Shown one piece after another: positions 11,872 through 23,625 of a stretch of DNA of 64,000 bases. Within the stretch, counting starts at the first letter, position 1; each line of letters starts with the position of its first letter. The DNA comes from Cylicocyclus nassatus (taxonomy: Eukaryota; Nematoda; Chromadorea; Rhabditida; Strongylidae), in NCBI GenBank assembly GCA_958299035.1, contig CATQJL010000001.1, forward strand, positions 33,317,767 through 33,381,766, in the 5' to 3' direction. A program made the position numbers and the translations under genes. Below the pieces are notes generated by a model that did not search any database, was not told the origin of the DNA, and saw only the letters and a list, made by a program, of their open reading frames with translations.

Positions 11872-13506
11872 TTAGGTTGCTGCATAAGTTCTGTCCGATT
11901 TTTTTGCCTTATGTTTGAAGTAGCTGTTCTAAGAGAAGTTCATTTCTGATGCAGTATTGTTAGCATCGTTAAAAAATGCTTTCCTTGCTCTTTCTAACGC
12001 ATATCAGATTTCAATAAATTTTTTAGTGTACGGAGATTTCAGGCCTAAAACCCCTAAGTGGCCGAGGTACGCTCTCACCCCAGAAATATTGGGTTGTGCC
12101 GAAAGTTCGTTCGCACCATTTTCAAAAATTCATAACTCGTTGACTTCTCAACGACTTTGTACGAACAAAGTTTTGCGTAAGAGATGAACTCATGCTCTTT
12201 GCACATGTACCTGATTTACTCGTTAATTTATGCAAATGAAGGAGATAGAAGCTCAAAATCAAAATCACTCAAAATTTGAATTTTTCGTGTAGGGTCATAA
12301 AAAATCGGAAACTTGCAGCAAAAATCGGAGCAGTCGGTATTGTAGGTTCTTTCACCAGCTCTATCTAACAGTGCAAAGTTTGCTCCGATTGGGCGTCTCT
12401 ATGAAAAGTTATGATTTTCCTGAAAAATGCCAAAGTAAATCAAAATTGCCCTTTTCTATAGATTGCTCGAAAATCATAACTTTTTATAGAAACCTTCCAT
12501 CAGCGCAAACTTTGCGTCATTAGAAAGAGCGGGTGAAAGAACCTACAATACCGACTGCTCCGATTTTTGTTGCAAGTTTTCGATTTTTTATGACCCTACA
12601 AGGAAAATCCGAATTTTGGGTGATCTTGGTTTTGAGCTTCTATCTCCTTCATTTGCACACGTTAACGAATAGTTCAGGCAAAGATGCAAAGAGCATGAGT
12701 TGCTCTTTTACGCAAAATCTTGCTCTTACAAATTTATTGAGAAGTCAACGAGTTATGAATTTTTGAAAATGGTGCGAACGAACTTTCGGCACAACCTAAT
12801 ATGTTCTTGCGAGGAGATCTCCACAAGGCGCCCTTCAAGTCAAGTTCTTTCGTTAGCTGATTAATGGTGTAAAGGGCTAGTATAAGCAGAAGTTCGGTTC
12901 TATGAAGAAAACATCTTGCTAGTAAAATCTATCGTCAAATATTAACTTCTTGTATAGTTGTTTTAAAAGCAATAACTTTTTGCGAATAGAAGTAATCGAT
13001 AAGCTCAAAGTTGGAGGTGCTAGGGCGAAACAAGACCTAGCAGGGCCCATCCATTGGTTCCTTTTCGGCGCTCACGTCAGTTGTAAATTTTTCATAATTC
13101 GTAAATAGGCATGCACACATGTGCTGAAGCGAGGTCAAAAAGTGGCTTCTTTTTTTGCTCGGTCAAATAATCTTTCGGCAGCGCAGACCCTATGGGCTCT
13201 TTTATGTTGGATAATAATCTACGAAAATTTCTCTATCTAACCTTCGCTAGACAATGTGCCTATCAATTCTCATAAAGGAGCATTGGCATGTCAAAAAAGA
13301 CAGGTCTGAAGAAAAACGCTGCGAAGTTTTCGAGTTCTTGCTTCTTCCTTAACAAGGATTTTGGCAGCCCTCAACATGTGTTTGACAGCCAATGAACTGC
13401 TCAACACATAGAAGCTAAGATCTTCGAAGAAAGTTGACTCTGAAAGAAGTTATGACATTTTGAACTCAAAAAATTCAAATCGGACAGAACTTATGCAGCA
13501 ACCTAA
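11872..13506. mobile_element. Mariner-type element (TTAGGTTGCTGCATAAG)
   Basis: TTAGGTTGCTGCATAAGTTC follows TA at 11870-11871. The exact inverse, ending GCAGCAACCTAA, precedes TA at 13507-13508, and the paired ends continue to the CGGACAGAAC/GTTCTGTCCG block. Once the nested element at 12089-12799 is removed, about 920 bp remain. No intact transposase is visible, so it is a deleted or decayed mariner. Confidence 0.7.
12089..12799. mobile_element. Nested, almost fully palindromic MITE
   Basis: Starts TTGGGTTGTGCCGAAAGTTC after TA (12087-12088) and ends with the inverse of TTAGGTTGTGCCGAAAGTTC before TA (12800-12801). Long arms pair across nearly the entire 711 bp; for example GGAGCAGTCGGTATTGTAGG near 12328 faces its inverse near 12545. 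It is younger than the element it interrupts. Confidence 0.75.
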
Positions 13507-13508
13507 TA

Positions 13509-14149
13509 CATTCCATTCAAGAAGGCCACTTCGGTTGAAAATGCTTTTTTGTTAGAACGCCTTGCTTTACAGGAGGGTAGCCTATATATCCTTTGTTAAT
13601 AATACTGTGTTTGTATGGATGATGTTCCAAAATAGAGGAGCAGAACGTTGCACACATCTTTATGATCCTGTCATCTACATCAAACTCTTCCGTAACTCAA
13701 ATATCTTGCAAAATCAAACAAAGAACCCGCTTGATTTCAGTGTGCGCATAAGGCCATCTTTGAGACTCTTTACGAAACTTGTTAGAAGTGTAAACTATTC
13801 AGATATAATCCGCCCGGAAAAAAAATCGAAGATTTCTGTGCAAAGGTGTGCAAGAATAACGGAGCTCAGAAAATGGCAAGCAACTAAGTAAGAGTGAAGG
13901 TTCGGTATTTCGGTATTATAAGGTCGTTGTTGTCATTAGAAAAAAAAACTAAATAATTGAGTTCTCAACTTGAATTCATTTAATCCCCATATTCTGTGTC
14001 ATTTGATCATTAGGGTAGTATGCATATACCAAGTTGAAATTGCCAAATTTAACTGGATACGGTTAGAGAACGCTTTCAATTGTGTTCTTCGGGAAATCAC
14101 ACTATCACACCCTAGTTGATTAACTCTCTTTGAAGACAAGATCAGCTGG
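13509..14149. other. No supported gene
   Basis: A 109-aa plus-strand ORF (13562-13891) is the longest frame, but it shows no domain or signal I recognise and no start context I can defend. Confidence 0.35.
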
Positions 14150-14640
14150 CCCCATTAAGCGTTTGTGCAAGAAGCAACGCATAAAAATCTGCCGAAGTCT
14201 TCTCTTTGTTGCGATTCATGCGTCCGGAACAGCCATGTGCCAATGACAATTTTCTCCAAGGCACGTGTCACAAAAACAAATCAAAGCGGAATAGATCGTA
14301 TAAGCACTGAACAACAAACGTCTCCCCAAATGCGGGATCATATCCGAGGTGTTTGAAGTTGTTCAAGAAGGTTTGCATAAGAATGAGCAAAGCCGCTTTT
14401 TTTCAACGTGGAGTCATACAGGTTGCAAGTGAAATACATGTAATCATCTAGTACCAGAGTAAGCGCAAAGACAGCCTACTGCCCCGTAGTTGCAAAATCT
14501 GGACTAATAAACACAGATCAAACAACGAAACTAACGACACCGCTGACTACCATGAACACGTTCAGCAAAGGTGAGCCGCTTTGATCCCAAGGCGATCACG
14601 AGTCTCAGCGGTCAGCGCGAATTGGCTCTTTTTTTGCAGG
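14150..14640 (+). repeat. Dispersed repeat family D1, copy 1
   Basis: About 490 bp shared with 36605-37060, and in its first part with 60385-60620. Shared blocks include TTGTTGCGATT, GGCACGTGTCA-AAAA, a CAAAG/GAAGCGGAAT block and, near the end, CCGCTTTGATCCCAAGGCGA. There is no ORF common to the copies, and the type is unknown. Confidence 0.55.
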
Positions 14641-14823
14641 GGGAACGGAATTTATCTACCCAGAGCATTTGCCGCAGCGTAGTTATAGAGGTCATGAGTT
14701 GTCAGCAAGTTAATTAGCACTTAGTCAGCACTATATGCGGAGCCAATCCGTGCGCACAGCACCGTCGTCCTCACCCGGGAACGCGTGAGACTGACTTTTA
14801 ATGAAATTTCGAATTCTAAGTTT

Positions 14824-15110
14824 AAATAAAAAGGATAAAGAATTCGGCGTCTTCAATACCCTCTGGGGGCATGCGCCGAACGCACACACTAATTTCACAG
14901 TCGAAGAGGCAATTGTATGCGTGTGAGCCTATTACAGTGACTTGCGGGGGCCAGCCGTTTCCAAGTCAGTGCTTTTATTCTCCCAGATTACTTTGGTACC
15001 AATTTACCGGCCCCGGAGATTAGAGGGCTTGGTTGGCCCAGGGGCGGGGATTGAACCTGTGTCCGATCTGGTCATAGTGGCGCCTCATACCACTACGCCA
15101 CTCGTCCCCT
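14824..15110 (-). mobile_element. tRNA-derived SINE with 12-bp target duplication
   Basis: On the minus strand the head reads GGGGACGAGTGGCGTAGTGG, an A-box-like segment, followed by a B-box-like GGTTCAATCCC. It has an unrelated body and a short A/T-rich tail. AATTCTAAGTTT flanks it on both sides (14812-14823 and 15111-15122), a clean LINE-type target-site duplication. The intact duplication suggests a fairly recent insertion. Confidence 0.8.
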
Positions 15111-15375
15111 AATTCTAAGTTTAGTGACGTTATATGTCCGATTAAAATAGAAACTTGTATTTAGGGGTTTTCAAGCACGCTTTTTCTGAGTATGCTAATG
15201 GTTTTGTTCAATACTTTCAAATTTATACACTTTTTATAGGTTATATTACGACTTTACTTCAAAGTTAAAAAACTGGCGCGATAAAAACCCTTGAATGTCG
15301 GCTTTTCAAATTCAGGTGACGTAATTTTATTTTTGTAAAAGGAGAGAAATTTGGAAGTATTGAGGAAAACCAATA

Positions 15376-15592
15376 TGTCGGGTCCATCACAGCTGTCCCA
15401 CCTCTTGGTGCGAGTTGTAAAGCCCGCTGGAGGACAATGACCCCCGACGACCGCGACCAGCAGGTTGCACCTTGCAGCCTCTTCCCCTTTCCCCCTTCCC
15501 CTTATTTATGCTAAACAATAAACATTGATATATTAGACTTATGTAGCTACCCGCTACACATCAGAAAGGAAAGGTCAGCCTTTATCCTGACA
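15376..15592 (+). repeat. 5' LTR of copy A (217 bp)
   Basis: Starts TGTCGGGT and ends CCTGACA (TG...CA), aligned over its full length with the two LTRs of copy B but clearly more diverged. It is followed at once by TGGAGGTCCCGGGAAGATTT, the PBS-like sequence with one change relative to B. Confidence 0.8.
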
Positions 15593-15863
15593 TGGAGGTC
15601 CCGGGAAGATTTGAATTCATCCCCCTTGTTTTTCTATCTTGGGAAAAATTTCTTTTTGCCCCCCCCCCCAATTTTTAGAATTCCAAAAATTACTTTTAAA
15701 AAGAGAATTAATTTTTTATTGGGCAAATGTACCCCCCCCCCCCTCCCCTCTTCGTTTCTAGCGAACCATCTACATGCACTAACGAACGAAACAGTGAGTA
15801 TTTTTTACGCACATCGACACTGTTCTATCAAAAGAATATCTAGTCCTTTCAGAAAATAAAATA

Positions 15864-17554
15864 CAGGGTGTCCGTAAAGTATGTATACACTGTTTGATCG
15901 TTAATATCTCCCTTTTCAAGAAGTTTTTTGTCTTGCTTCAGGTACCGTTTTGTAGAGCTGGCTTCAACTTAGATTTGCAGTATGGAGCGTATCACCGATC
16001 GCTCTTCATTACTGTAGGATTACGTAGAAACTTGAAACATATGGTGTCAATGAGGAAAAAGCTGCCGTCTCAAAATTTTTCAAAAAAATGTGAAACTTGT
16101 GTAGTAGGGTTTTTATGGACGTTGAGTTCAATACTCAATATTTACAAGATTTTCTGAACAGTGTAAACGCACTTTTTAGGAACAACGAAAAAATGGCCGC
16201 TACATCTAACCCGGCATAACTCTTCAATGAAGCATCATAATAAGTTGGGAACTTTACAGTTAGAATCAGCAACTCTAATTAGCCTAGTGTAAAAGCTTTC
16301 AGGCTGTTTTGTTCCCTTTCTGAGGCAAAATATGGCCTTTCATGGCTCGAAACCCTCTTTGAAGTTTCTACGTAATCCTACAGTAATGAAGAGAGATGGG
16401 TGATTCGTTCTATACTGCAAATCTAAGTTGAGGCCAGCTCTACAAAACGGTACCTGAAGCAAAGCAAAAAACTTCTTGGGAAGGGAGATATTAACGATCA
16501 AACAGTGTATACATATTAGGTCGTTCCGAAAGTAATGTCGCTTTTTCAAACGTACACCACACTTCGTGGAACAAAGATATGTAAGAGATTCTGGTAGCAT
16601 TCGATGCAGCACTTCATTCCCTTTCTAACGGTTGTATAAATATTGCTCAAAATTCAATAACCTCTCGAAATATTATCAAAATCTGCGACCCATGCTTTTT
16701 GAGAAGGCCAAGTTTCACAATTTTTCTGAATTTTTACAATAACCGTGCGAAGAATCTCAAGTAATTGATGGATACAGCAAACCCTACAGGAAACAGCACA
16801 ACTTTTTTCTACTTTCCAGAGCTCGTCATAATCTTTGTACAGATTTTTTGATGAGACCACCGAGTTTTAGCAGGATCGTCTCAGACACAAATGCATCAAA
16901 CACCAGTAAATCCTCGGATTTTGAAACTTACAAAGATGGATTATGGTTTGACACTAATTTTACAAAGCAAATGAGCGTTTACCGCCTTAGATTAGCAACT
17001 TTCGAAAATTCCGTGTACAGCCTGGGGCGCCCTGGAAATCCTGAATTATGATGATTTTATCACGGAAAGTTTGATAAATCGGGAACAAAAAATATTTGGT
17101 AAAAAGAAGAGAAAAAGCTGCGTCGAATGACACCTGAGCTGCTTGCCGGTTGTTGTTCTGTGAGGTTTAAGTTGACTAAATATGGAATTTGATAACATTG
17201 AAAAGTGGTTCCAGAAAGTTCAAAAAGCAAGCTAAGCAAACGGAAAAAATTACTTTGTGTCCTGTAGGGTTTGCTCTATCTACCTGCCACTTGCACTTTT
17301 TCGCAGATTAGGTATAAAAATTTAGAAAAATAGCCGAACTTGACAATGGCAAAAAGCATGAGTCGTAGATTTTGGTAATTTTTCGAGAGCTCATCAAACA
17401 TTCTGCAGCAAAAATAGAACTTTTAGAAAGAGTATGAAATGCTGCATCGATTGCTCCTAAGATCTCTTGAAAATCTTGATTCCATGAAATGTGGCGTTCA
17501 TTTGAAAAAAGCGACATTACTTTCGGAACGACCTAATACTTTACGGACACCCTG
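15864..17554. mobile_element. CAGGGTGTCCGTAAAG MITE inside copy A
   Basis: The termini CAGGGTGTCCGTAAAGTA and its perfect inverse are flanked by TA (15862-15863, 17555-17556). The long arms (TGTTTGATCGTTAATATCTC near 15892 against its inverse near 16490) make it nearly palindromic once the nested 16516-17536 element is removed (about 668 bp of its own). Copy B lacks it at the matching site, which confirms an insertion. Confidence 0.8.
16516..17536. mobile_element. TTAGGTCGTTCCGAAAG MITE, nested
   Basis: TTAGGTCGTTCCGAAAGTAA after TA (16514-16515) is matched by its exact inverse before TA (17537-17538). The arms run about 250 bp, for example CGATGCAGCA near 16595 and its inverse near 17440. 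It sits in a TA of the outer MITE 18 bp from that element's right end. No transposase is present. Confidence 0.8.
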
Positions 17555-18700
17555 TATGTATAAATAATAATCTGACATTTAAAAAAGTTCTGCGAACAGT
17601 CTAAACGTCGTTATAAAATTTCTCTAGATTTAAATAAAATAAACTAATCCGAGAACCGAGTACCGAGAACCGAGATTTCGATTTTCTTTATACGCCCTGT
17701 TTTTTGAAACCGAGAATATTTTCAAAATAACACCATGATTTTTTTCTCTTTCCTTTTGCAACCGCAAAATTTTTGAAATCGCAATTTTTTTCTCAAATTC
17801 TCTTCTACATCTTCTTTATAAATATCACCCCTGTTTTTTCCCGAGAACCGAGATCCCAGAACCGAGATTTTCGAAAGTTTTTATTTTTTGTTTCTTCTTT
17901 TAATTTTTTTAGGTCTATGTGATTGTTATGTGTCCTTCAAGCTTCGGACACTCTTCGTCTGGAGACGGCACAGGAGCAGAAGCGAATATTTAAAGATAAT
18001 AGAAGAGCAAAAAATGAGAGCCTAATGAGTGAACAACTGAACAATGGAACTGTGGAACTAACTGAGGCAAAGAGTGAGCACCTTTTATAGCGATCAATTC
18101 CCGCGCACTCTGAGGTTGCGATCGAACGCGAGGCACATCGGTATGAGGAATACTGATCAGTACTAACACAACAGTAATAATCAAATTACGTTCAGATCAA
18201 AATCAAATGGTAATCGTTTCAGACTACGAACTTGTTCGCTTAGCTAGCTCAAAATGAAACCTAAGGTATACCTAAGCCCTACATAAATATTTTTATTTTT
18301 GTTAGGCGCTTCCAAAGTCAAATCGCTATTACATCTAGCGTGGAATGTTAACCTCCAGAATAATTTGAATCGCGCAATTGTCCACTAGCGCGGCGATTCA
18401 AGAACGCAACTGCTATATGCATCAAACAAAGCAGTAAAGAAGGCGGCACGCATCAACAAGGAATATTTATGACCCCCTAATATTTTCCAGTGGCTGTGAC
18501 CCCACCAACTGTGGCTTACACTATAATTACAACATTATTTTCTGTTACAATGGATTAAACACTTGCAATAAATAGTTTGACATAAAATACAGAAAGCATA
18601 AAAAATATAGCTAATATAGGCGTTCGCTGTACGAATAATTTTTACCGCGAACTTTGCATAATTCCTTTAGGGAGTCACAACGTATGTTGTCCAGGGTTAT

Positions 18701-19682
18701 TCAGTTTATCCCAGCCAGATTCCTTTTCAGGAATTTGAAGAATTCCTGAGGCATTGGCATGCACCGTCCGTAGTTCACTACGTGCACTTCACCTATCGAA
18801 ATCCTTAGCCACGGGTGATCGGCGCGCCACTTTTGTCTTCTCGGATGATATTGAATCTTTTCCTTTTTGTAGTCCTCATTGGAGCTGAATAAATACATAA
18901 AATAATTTTCCGTTAGAGAAAGAAAAAATTTTTGAGAAAAAAACTTACCAAAGAAATATCGTCCTGTTCGGCGTAACGCGCACTTGCCCTTCACCGTGAC
19001 CGGTGATCTCCGTGTAGGTCTCTACCACATTTCCCATTAGAGGAAATGGTAGAGCATCTTTTCTTCTTCTTCTGGATGAAGGGCTCGGACCTTGGTCCGG
19101 TGCATTTCCAGTGCCGTGGGGACTAGTTCATGCATCCTCTGCAAGTCCCTCACCATTCGAGATCCTAAATATACATCAATTTGAAAAAAAAAATTTTTTT
19201 CTTCAAATTCTTTGTCGTAAGAAAGAAAGAAGATAGAAGAAATAAGCAATTTATTATTTTTTTCTCTCCAACAAACAAACTTTCTCGTGCTGCTTTCACA
19301 GAAATTCGGCCTCCTTGAAGGGGTTGTCCCCTAGGCCGCTGCTCCATTGCAGAGCCTGCATTTGGTTCAATCGAGGCTCTCCCGGAGGATTGCTTCTCAG
19401 AAGCACACAATAATATAAAATAACATAGAAAGATTTTGTTTTTCTTTTCTTTCGTTTATTTAAATCAAAAAAAGAGAAGCTTTTTTCCTTTTCTTTAAAG
19501 TATATATAGAACCAACGAATAAATTATACACTTACTGAAACCGAGCTGATGCCCCGGATGAGGTTTTCCATACTTGGGGAGTAAACATTTCTAACGGCTT
19601 CTCTAGCCAATTCACGGGCCATAAGTTCGGTTTCCCAAGAGGCCTGACGAGCAGCGGCGTTATTTCCTTCTTTGGCGAACAT
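18701..19682 (-). pseudogene. Broken antisense gene of LTR copy A
   Basis: Same four-exon layout as the intact gene at 21924-23298. Exon 1 is about 19536-19682 (starting MFAKEGNN, 49 codons, donor GTAAGT). A shortened exon 2 lies near 19300-19400. Exon 3 lies near 19000-19180 (SRMVRDLQRMHELV...), and exon 4 begins at 18701 (stop) and ends near 18890. Exon 2 has lost roughly 130 bp of the Glu-rich helical part, and exon 3 has a one-base deletion with an in-frame TAA after the HPEEEEKMLYHFL segment. The gene no longer encodes a full protein, but its position and exon order match copy B, so it was part of the ancestral element. Confidence 0.7.
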
Positions 19683-20494
19683 TTCTATTTTTCTCGCTGG
19701 AGCTTAGTTGAGAACAGTTGCTGAAACAGAAATATGAACATAAGTTAAAATTACAAACCTGTGCAGAGCAATTTCTAAAGCTGTTGACTGCAGAAAAAAC
19801 AGAAGTAAGAGTGATGACCTAACTTATACAACAATAATGGGCGCATAAGGGTTGTGAATTTACAGGTCGCAACAAGGGCTGTAAATTTACCTCACTAGGG
19901 CATCCTCAAGAAGCCATTTGGCGGAAACTGCAGCAGCGACTCATTATGCGACTACAGCAGTGACTAGCTATAAGTATTTATATTCATATTCATAATCAAA
20001 TACTATTGTATTCATAAAATATATATTGATATATATTTTTAAATACACCAGGTCATTGATTTTATACTTTCCTACTGCAAGGGCTAGCTCCGCCCGCCCA
20101 GTGTAACTTTTTTGTTGACCCGCCCCTCCGACGTTAAGCTCGGGCCATTCCGCCCTTGGTGCCCACACAGTTCGGTCGGCAAGCTCTCTCTCTTCGAAGT
20201 CCTCAGATCAGCAACCAACTACCGTAGTCCAGCAGCCAATCAATCTCATCCATCCACCGTACCTCAGGGAAACGACGAATAGGATAGAGGTGCGCTTCTA
20301 TTGCTAGATTCTTATTTCTCTTACCTTTTTCTTACATTTTCTTTCTCTCGTTCTTTCTCAGGACTACTAAGGATTCTAATATCAAAGTTAGACTCAACTA
20401 GAATCAAATAGTTTAAAGAAATTTTTTTCCTTTCCCGCATTTCTTTTCTCAGAGCAAAATTTTCTGCACTTCTTTTGAAAAAATAGAAGGGATC

Positions 20495-20714
20495 TGTCGG
20501 GTCCACATCAGCTGTCCCTCCTCTTGGAGCGGGTTGTAAAGCCCGCTGGAGGACAGTGACCCCCGACGACCGCTACCAGCAGGTTGCCCCTGCGGCCTCT
20601 TCCCCTTTTCCCCACTTCCCCTCTATATATCCTTAATAATAAATATTAGTAAATAAGGCTTATGTACTTACCGCTACACATCAGGTAAAGGACCTGCAGA
20701 CCTTTAACCTGACA
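20495..20714 (+). repeat. 5' LTR of copy B
   Basis: TGTCGGGT...ACCTGACA. It contains CTATATATCC as a possible TATA region followed by an AATAAA-type signal about 15 bp later, the expected U3-R arrangement in a compact LTR. Confidence 0.85.
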
Positions 20715-20736
20715 TGGAGGACCCGGGAAGATTTGA
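20715..20736 (+). promoter_or_regulatory. Primer-binding site, fits a tRNA 3' end
   Basis: The 22 bases directly after the LTR start TGG. Their reverse complement reads as a tRNA 3' end in the right order: TTCAAAT T-loop, five T-stem bases, acceptor CGGGTCC, discriminator T, CCA. I cannot assign the tRNA. Copy A has the same site with one change. Confidence 0.7.
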
Positions 20737-21117
20737 ATTTATCCCCCCCCCCCTGTTTTTTTTTCCAGCTTGAAAAAAAATTTTTTTTCTCTTCCTTTTA
20801 CCCCCCCCCCCCCGAATTTTTGGAATTCTAAATATTATTTTTTTTGAAGAGAATTAACTTTCTCTTGGGCAAATTTATTCCCCCCCCCTTCCTTCTTCGT
20901 CTCCAACGAATTGTCGACGGACACAAACGAACGAATTTGTAAGTATTTTTTTTTACACACATCGACACTATTCTACTAAAAAGAATGTCTAATCCTTTCA
21001 GAAAAATAAAATATGTACAAAAATCACCTAATATCTGGAAAAAAAGTCCTGCGAACAGTCCCAACGTCGATCTAAAAATTTCCTAAATCTAGGTTTGTAA
21101 CTAATAAAATCATTTAA

Positions 21118-21380
21118 TCCGAGAACCGAGACCCGAGAACCGAGATCCGAGAACCGAGAACCGAGATTTCGATTTTCTTTCCCTCTTTCTTTCTGAAACC
21201 GAAAATTTTTGAAGAAACATCCATAATTTTTTTCCCTTTCCTTTTGCGACCGCAAAATTTTTGAAACCGTAATTTTTTTTTAACTCTCTTACTTCGTCAT
21301 TATAAATATAATCCCTGCTATTTTTTCCCGAGAACCGAGATCCGAGAACCGAGAACCGAGATCCGAGATCCGAGATTTTC
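21118..21380 (+). repeat. CCGAGAACCGAG tandem motifs in the leader
   Basis: Decamer-like units (GAGAACCGAG, GAGATCCGAG) form two clusters at about 21118-21160 and 21327-21376, each followed by T-rich sequence. The same pair of clusters occurs in copy A (about 17650-17685 and 17840-17865). Conservation of both clusters suggests a leader function or a replication feature. Confidence 0.65.
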
Positions 21381-21923
21381 GAAAAGTTTTTATTTTCTTT
21401 TCTTCTAATTTTTTTTTAGGTCTAAGTAATAATGAAAAAATGGTAATTACGTTTCAGACAATGGACTTGTTCGCTCAGCTAGCTCAAAATTAAACCTAAG
21501 GTATACCTAAGCCCTACATAATTATTTTTATTTATGCTAGGCGCTTCAATTAATCAAGTTGCTATTACACCTAGCTTGGAATGCTAACCTCCGGAAAAGT
21601 TTAAACCGCGCAACTGTCCACACGCGTTTATCCCCCAGGAAATTTACGAGCGCAACTGCTATCAACATTAAATAAAGCAATTAATTTGGCGGCGCGCATC
21701 AACAAGAATAATTTATGACCCCCAATATTTTCCGATGGCTGCGACCCCGCCAACTGTGGCTTACACTTTATTTTACAACCCTAATTCCTGTTACAATGAA
21801 TAAACAATCACAATAAGTAGTTTATTCAAACAAAAAAAACAGAACAATCAACAATAGATTGAATATACATTTTTTTTAGTAATGCCGCTCGGTATAATCG
21901 TACTTCTTTCCGCGCGCTTCACA

Positions 21924-23298
21924 CTACTCTTTAAGAGAGTCGCAGTGAACATTTTCTAACCTCACTTCCGATATTCCGGCCAAATTCCTCAGCAGGAATT
22001 TGGCGAAGTGGTCTGGGAGCGGCGCTGTCCTTCCATAGTTGATCAACCGCAATTGGCCCATGTGCAGCCGCACCCAGGGGTGGTCCGTGCGCCACGATTT
22101 GTCCGAGCGGAAGAGGTTGAACCTCTTCTTCTTGCCCGACCGCATAGGGGCTGAAAAAAATTTTTTTTTTGGCTTTAAGACATTTTTTTGAGTTTAATCC
22201 GAAAAAAAAGAGAAAATAATAATAAAAAAAATAAAAGAGGAGAAACTCACCGAAGAAGAATTCGTCCCTATCCGTGGTCACGCGGACCATGCCTTCGCCG
22301 TGATTGATTATTTCAATGCACGTCTCCACCACGTTTCCCCTCCTGAGGAAGTGGTGGAGGAGCTCTTCCTCTTCCTCTGGGTGCAGCGAGCGGACCTTGG
22401 CCCTGTGCGCCTCGAGGGCTCTGGGTAGCACCTCATGAACTGTTTGCAGATCCCGCACCATTCGAGTCAGGTCCTGAATATAAGTAATTAAAAAAAAATT
22501 TTTTTCTTTCCTTCCTCATAAGTTAAATTATTTTTTTTCCATTTCTCCGCAAATTAGATTGAAAAAAAAAACCACTAAACTAGATCAAACTTAATTTTGT
22601 AAATAAACATACCTTTTCTTGCTCTTTGCGCAGGGACTCCGACTTCCTATATTGGCTGTCGCGCAGCCCCCTGCTCCATTGCAAAGCATCGATTTGTCCC
22701 CGGGCTACCTGCAATTCTTCCTCCAGCTCCTCGATCCTTTCCAGGGATTCGGTGAGATGCAGTTCAGCCCGGGTGGCAGCGTTGAACACCGTTGTGTGGT
22801 CAACAGAGGCCCTTCCGGAGGCTGGAGGACTGAAGTCCTCCACATGCTCTCCGAAACTCTGCGGCTGAAAAAAAACACACAATAAAATAGGAATAAAGAT
22901 AATCAAATAAAATGATGCCTATTTTTTTCCCTTTTTTTTTCTTCCTTTCTCTCGATAAAATAAGACGAAAAAAAATGGATAAGATATTTTTATTTCTTTT
23001 CTCTCTCATTTTTTTTCCTCAAAAACACACAGTAAAAGAAAATAAAACAAGATGATAGAGTGAAATATTCTTTTTTCCGATAAAATTAGATAATTCTAAT
23101 TTTTCTCTCTTTCTCTTTTGATAAATTGGAAAAAAAACTCACGGAGACTAGGCTGACGCTGCGCACCAAATCCCCCCACGACGGTGATGATCCGTTCATC
23201 ATCGCGTTATAAACGGCTTCTCTAGCCTCCCCACGAGCTGCGAGCTCTACCTCCCAAGCAGCTTGACGCGCGGCATCGTTTTGTCCATTGGCGAACAT
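21924..23298 (-). CDS. Antisense four-exon gene in LTR copy B (285 aa)
   Basis: The product is unrecognised. Exons on the minus strand are 23143-23298, 22613-22864, 22251-22473 and 21924-22150. All junctions have GT-AG ends with strong consensus (GTGAGT, GTATGT, GTGAGT; T-rich CAG acceptors), and the phases join into one open frame of 285 codons from ATG at 23298 to TAG. Exon 1 is Ala/Arg/Glu-rich (MFANGQNDAARQAAWEVEL). Exon 2 is Glu/Leu-rich and likely coiled coil (ERIEELEEELQVARG). Exon 3 has an acidic HPEEEEELLHHFL stretch. Exon 4 is basic then Leu-rich (GKKKRFNLFRSDKSW, FAKFLLRNLAGI). There is no signal peptide or membrane segment. A spliced gene can survive in an LTR element only when antisense to the genomic RNA, as here. 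Its relic in copy A shows it is an inherited component. Confidence 0.75.
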
Positions 23299-23625
23299 TT
23301 TTTTCTTCCTTTCTTGCGTGTTAGAGAATAAAATCTGAAAAAAGGAAATATAATTAAACAACTAAAATCACAAACCTGAGAAGAGCACTTTTTGGAGCTG
23401 TTGACTATAAGAAGAGCAGAAGTAAGAATGATGACCTAACTTATACAATAATATTTGGGCGTATGAGGGTTGTAAATTTACATGTCACAGGGCTGTAAAT
23501 TTTACCTTACCAGAGCGTCCTCCAGAAGCAGACGTCGCCATTGGGCGAAAACGGCAGCAGCGGCCCATTTACTGCAACTACAGCAATAACTAGTTATAAC
23601 TATTCTTATTCATATTTATAATTAA

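Noticed and set aside
18701..19410. Separate small genes of 60-97 aa on the minus strand
   Set aside because: They are the individual exons of the decayed antisense gene of LTR copy A read into their introns.
22619..22885. Plus-strand ORFs of 80-88 aa
   Set aside because: They are shadows opposite exon 2 of the antisense gene, which has splice sites and a phased frame.
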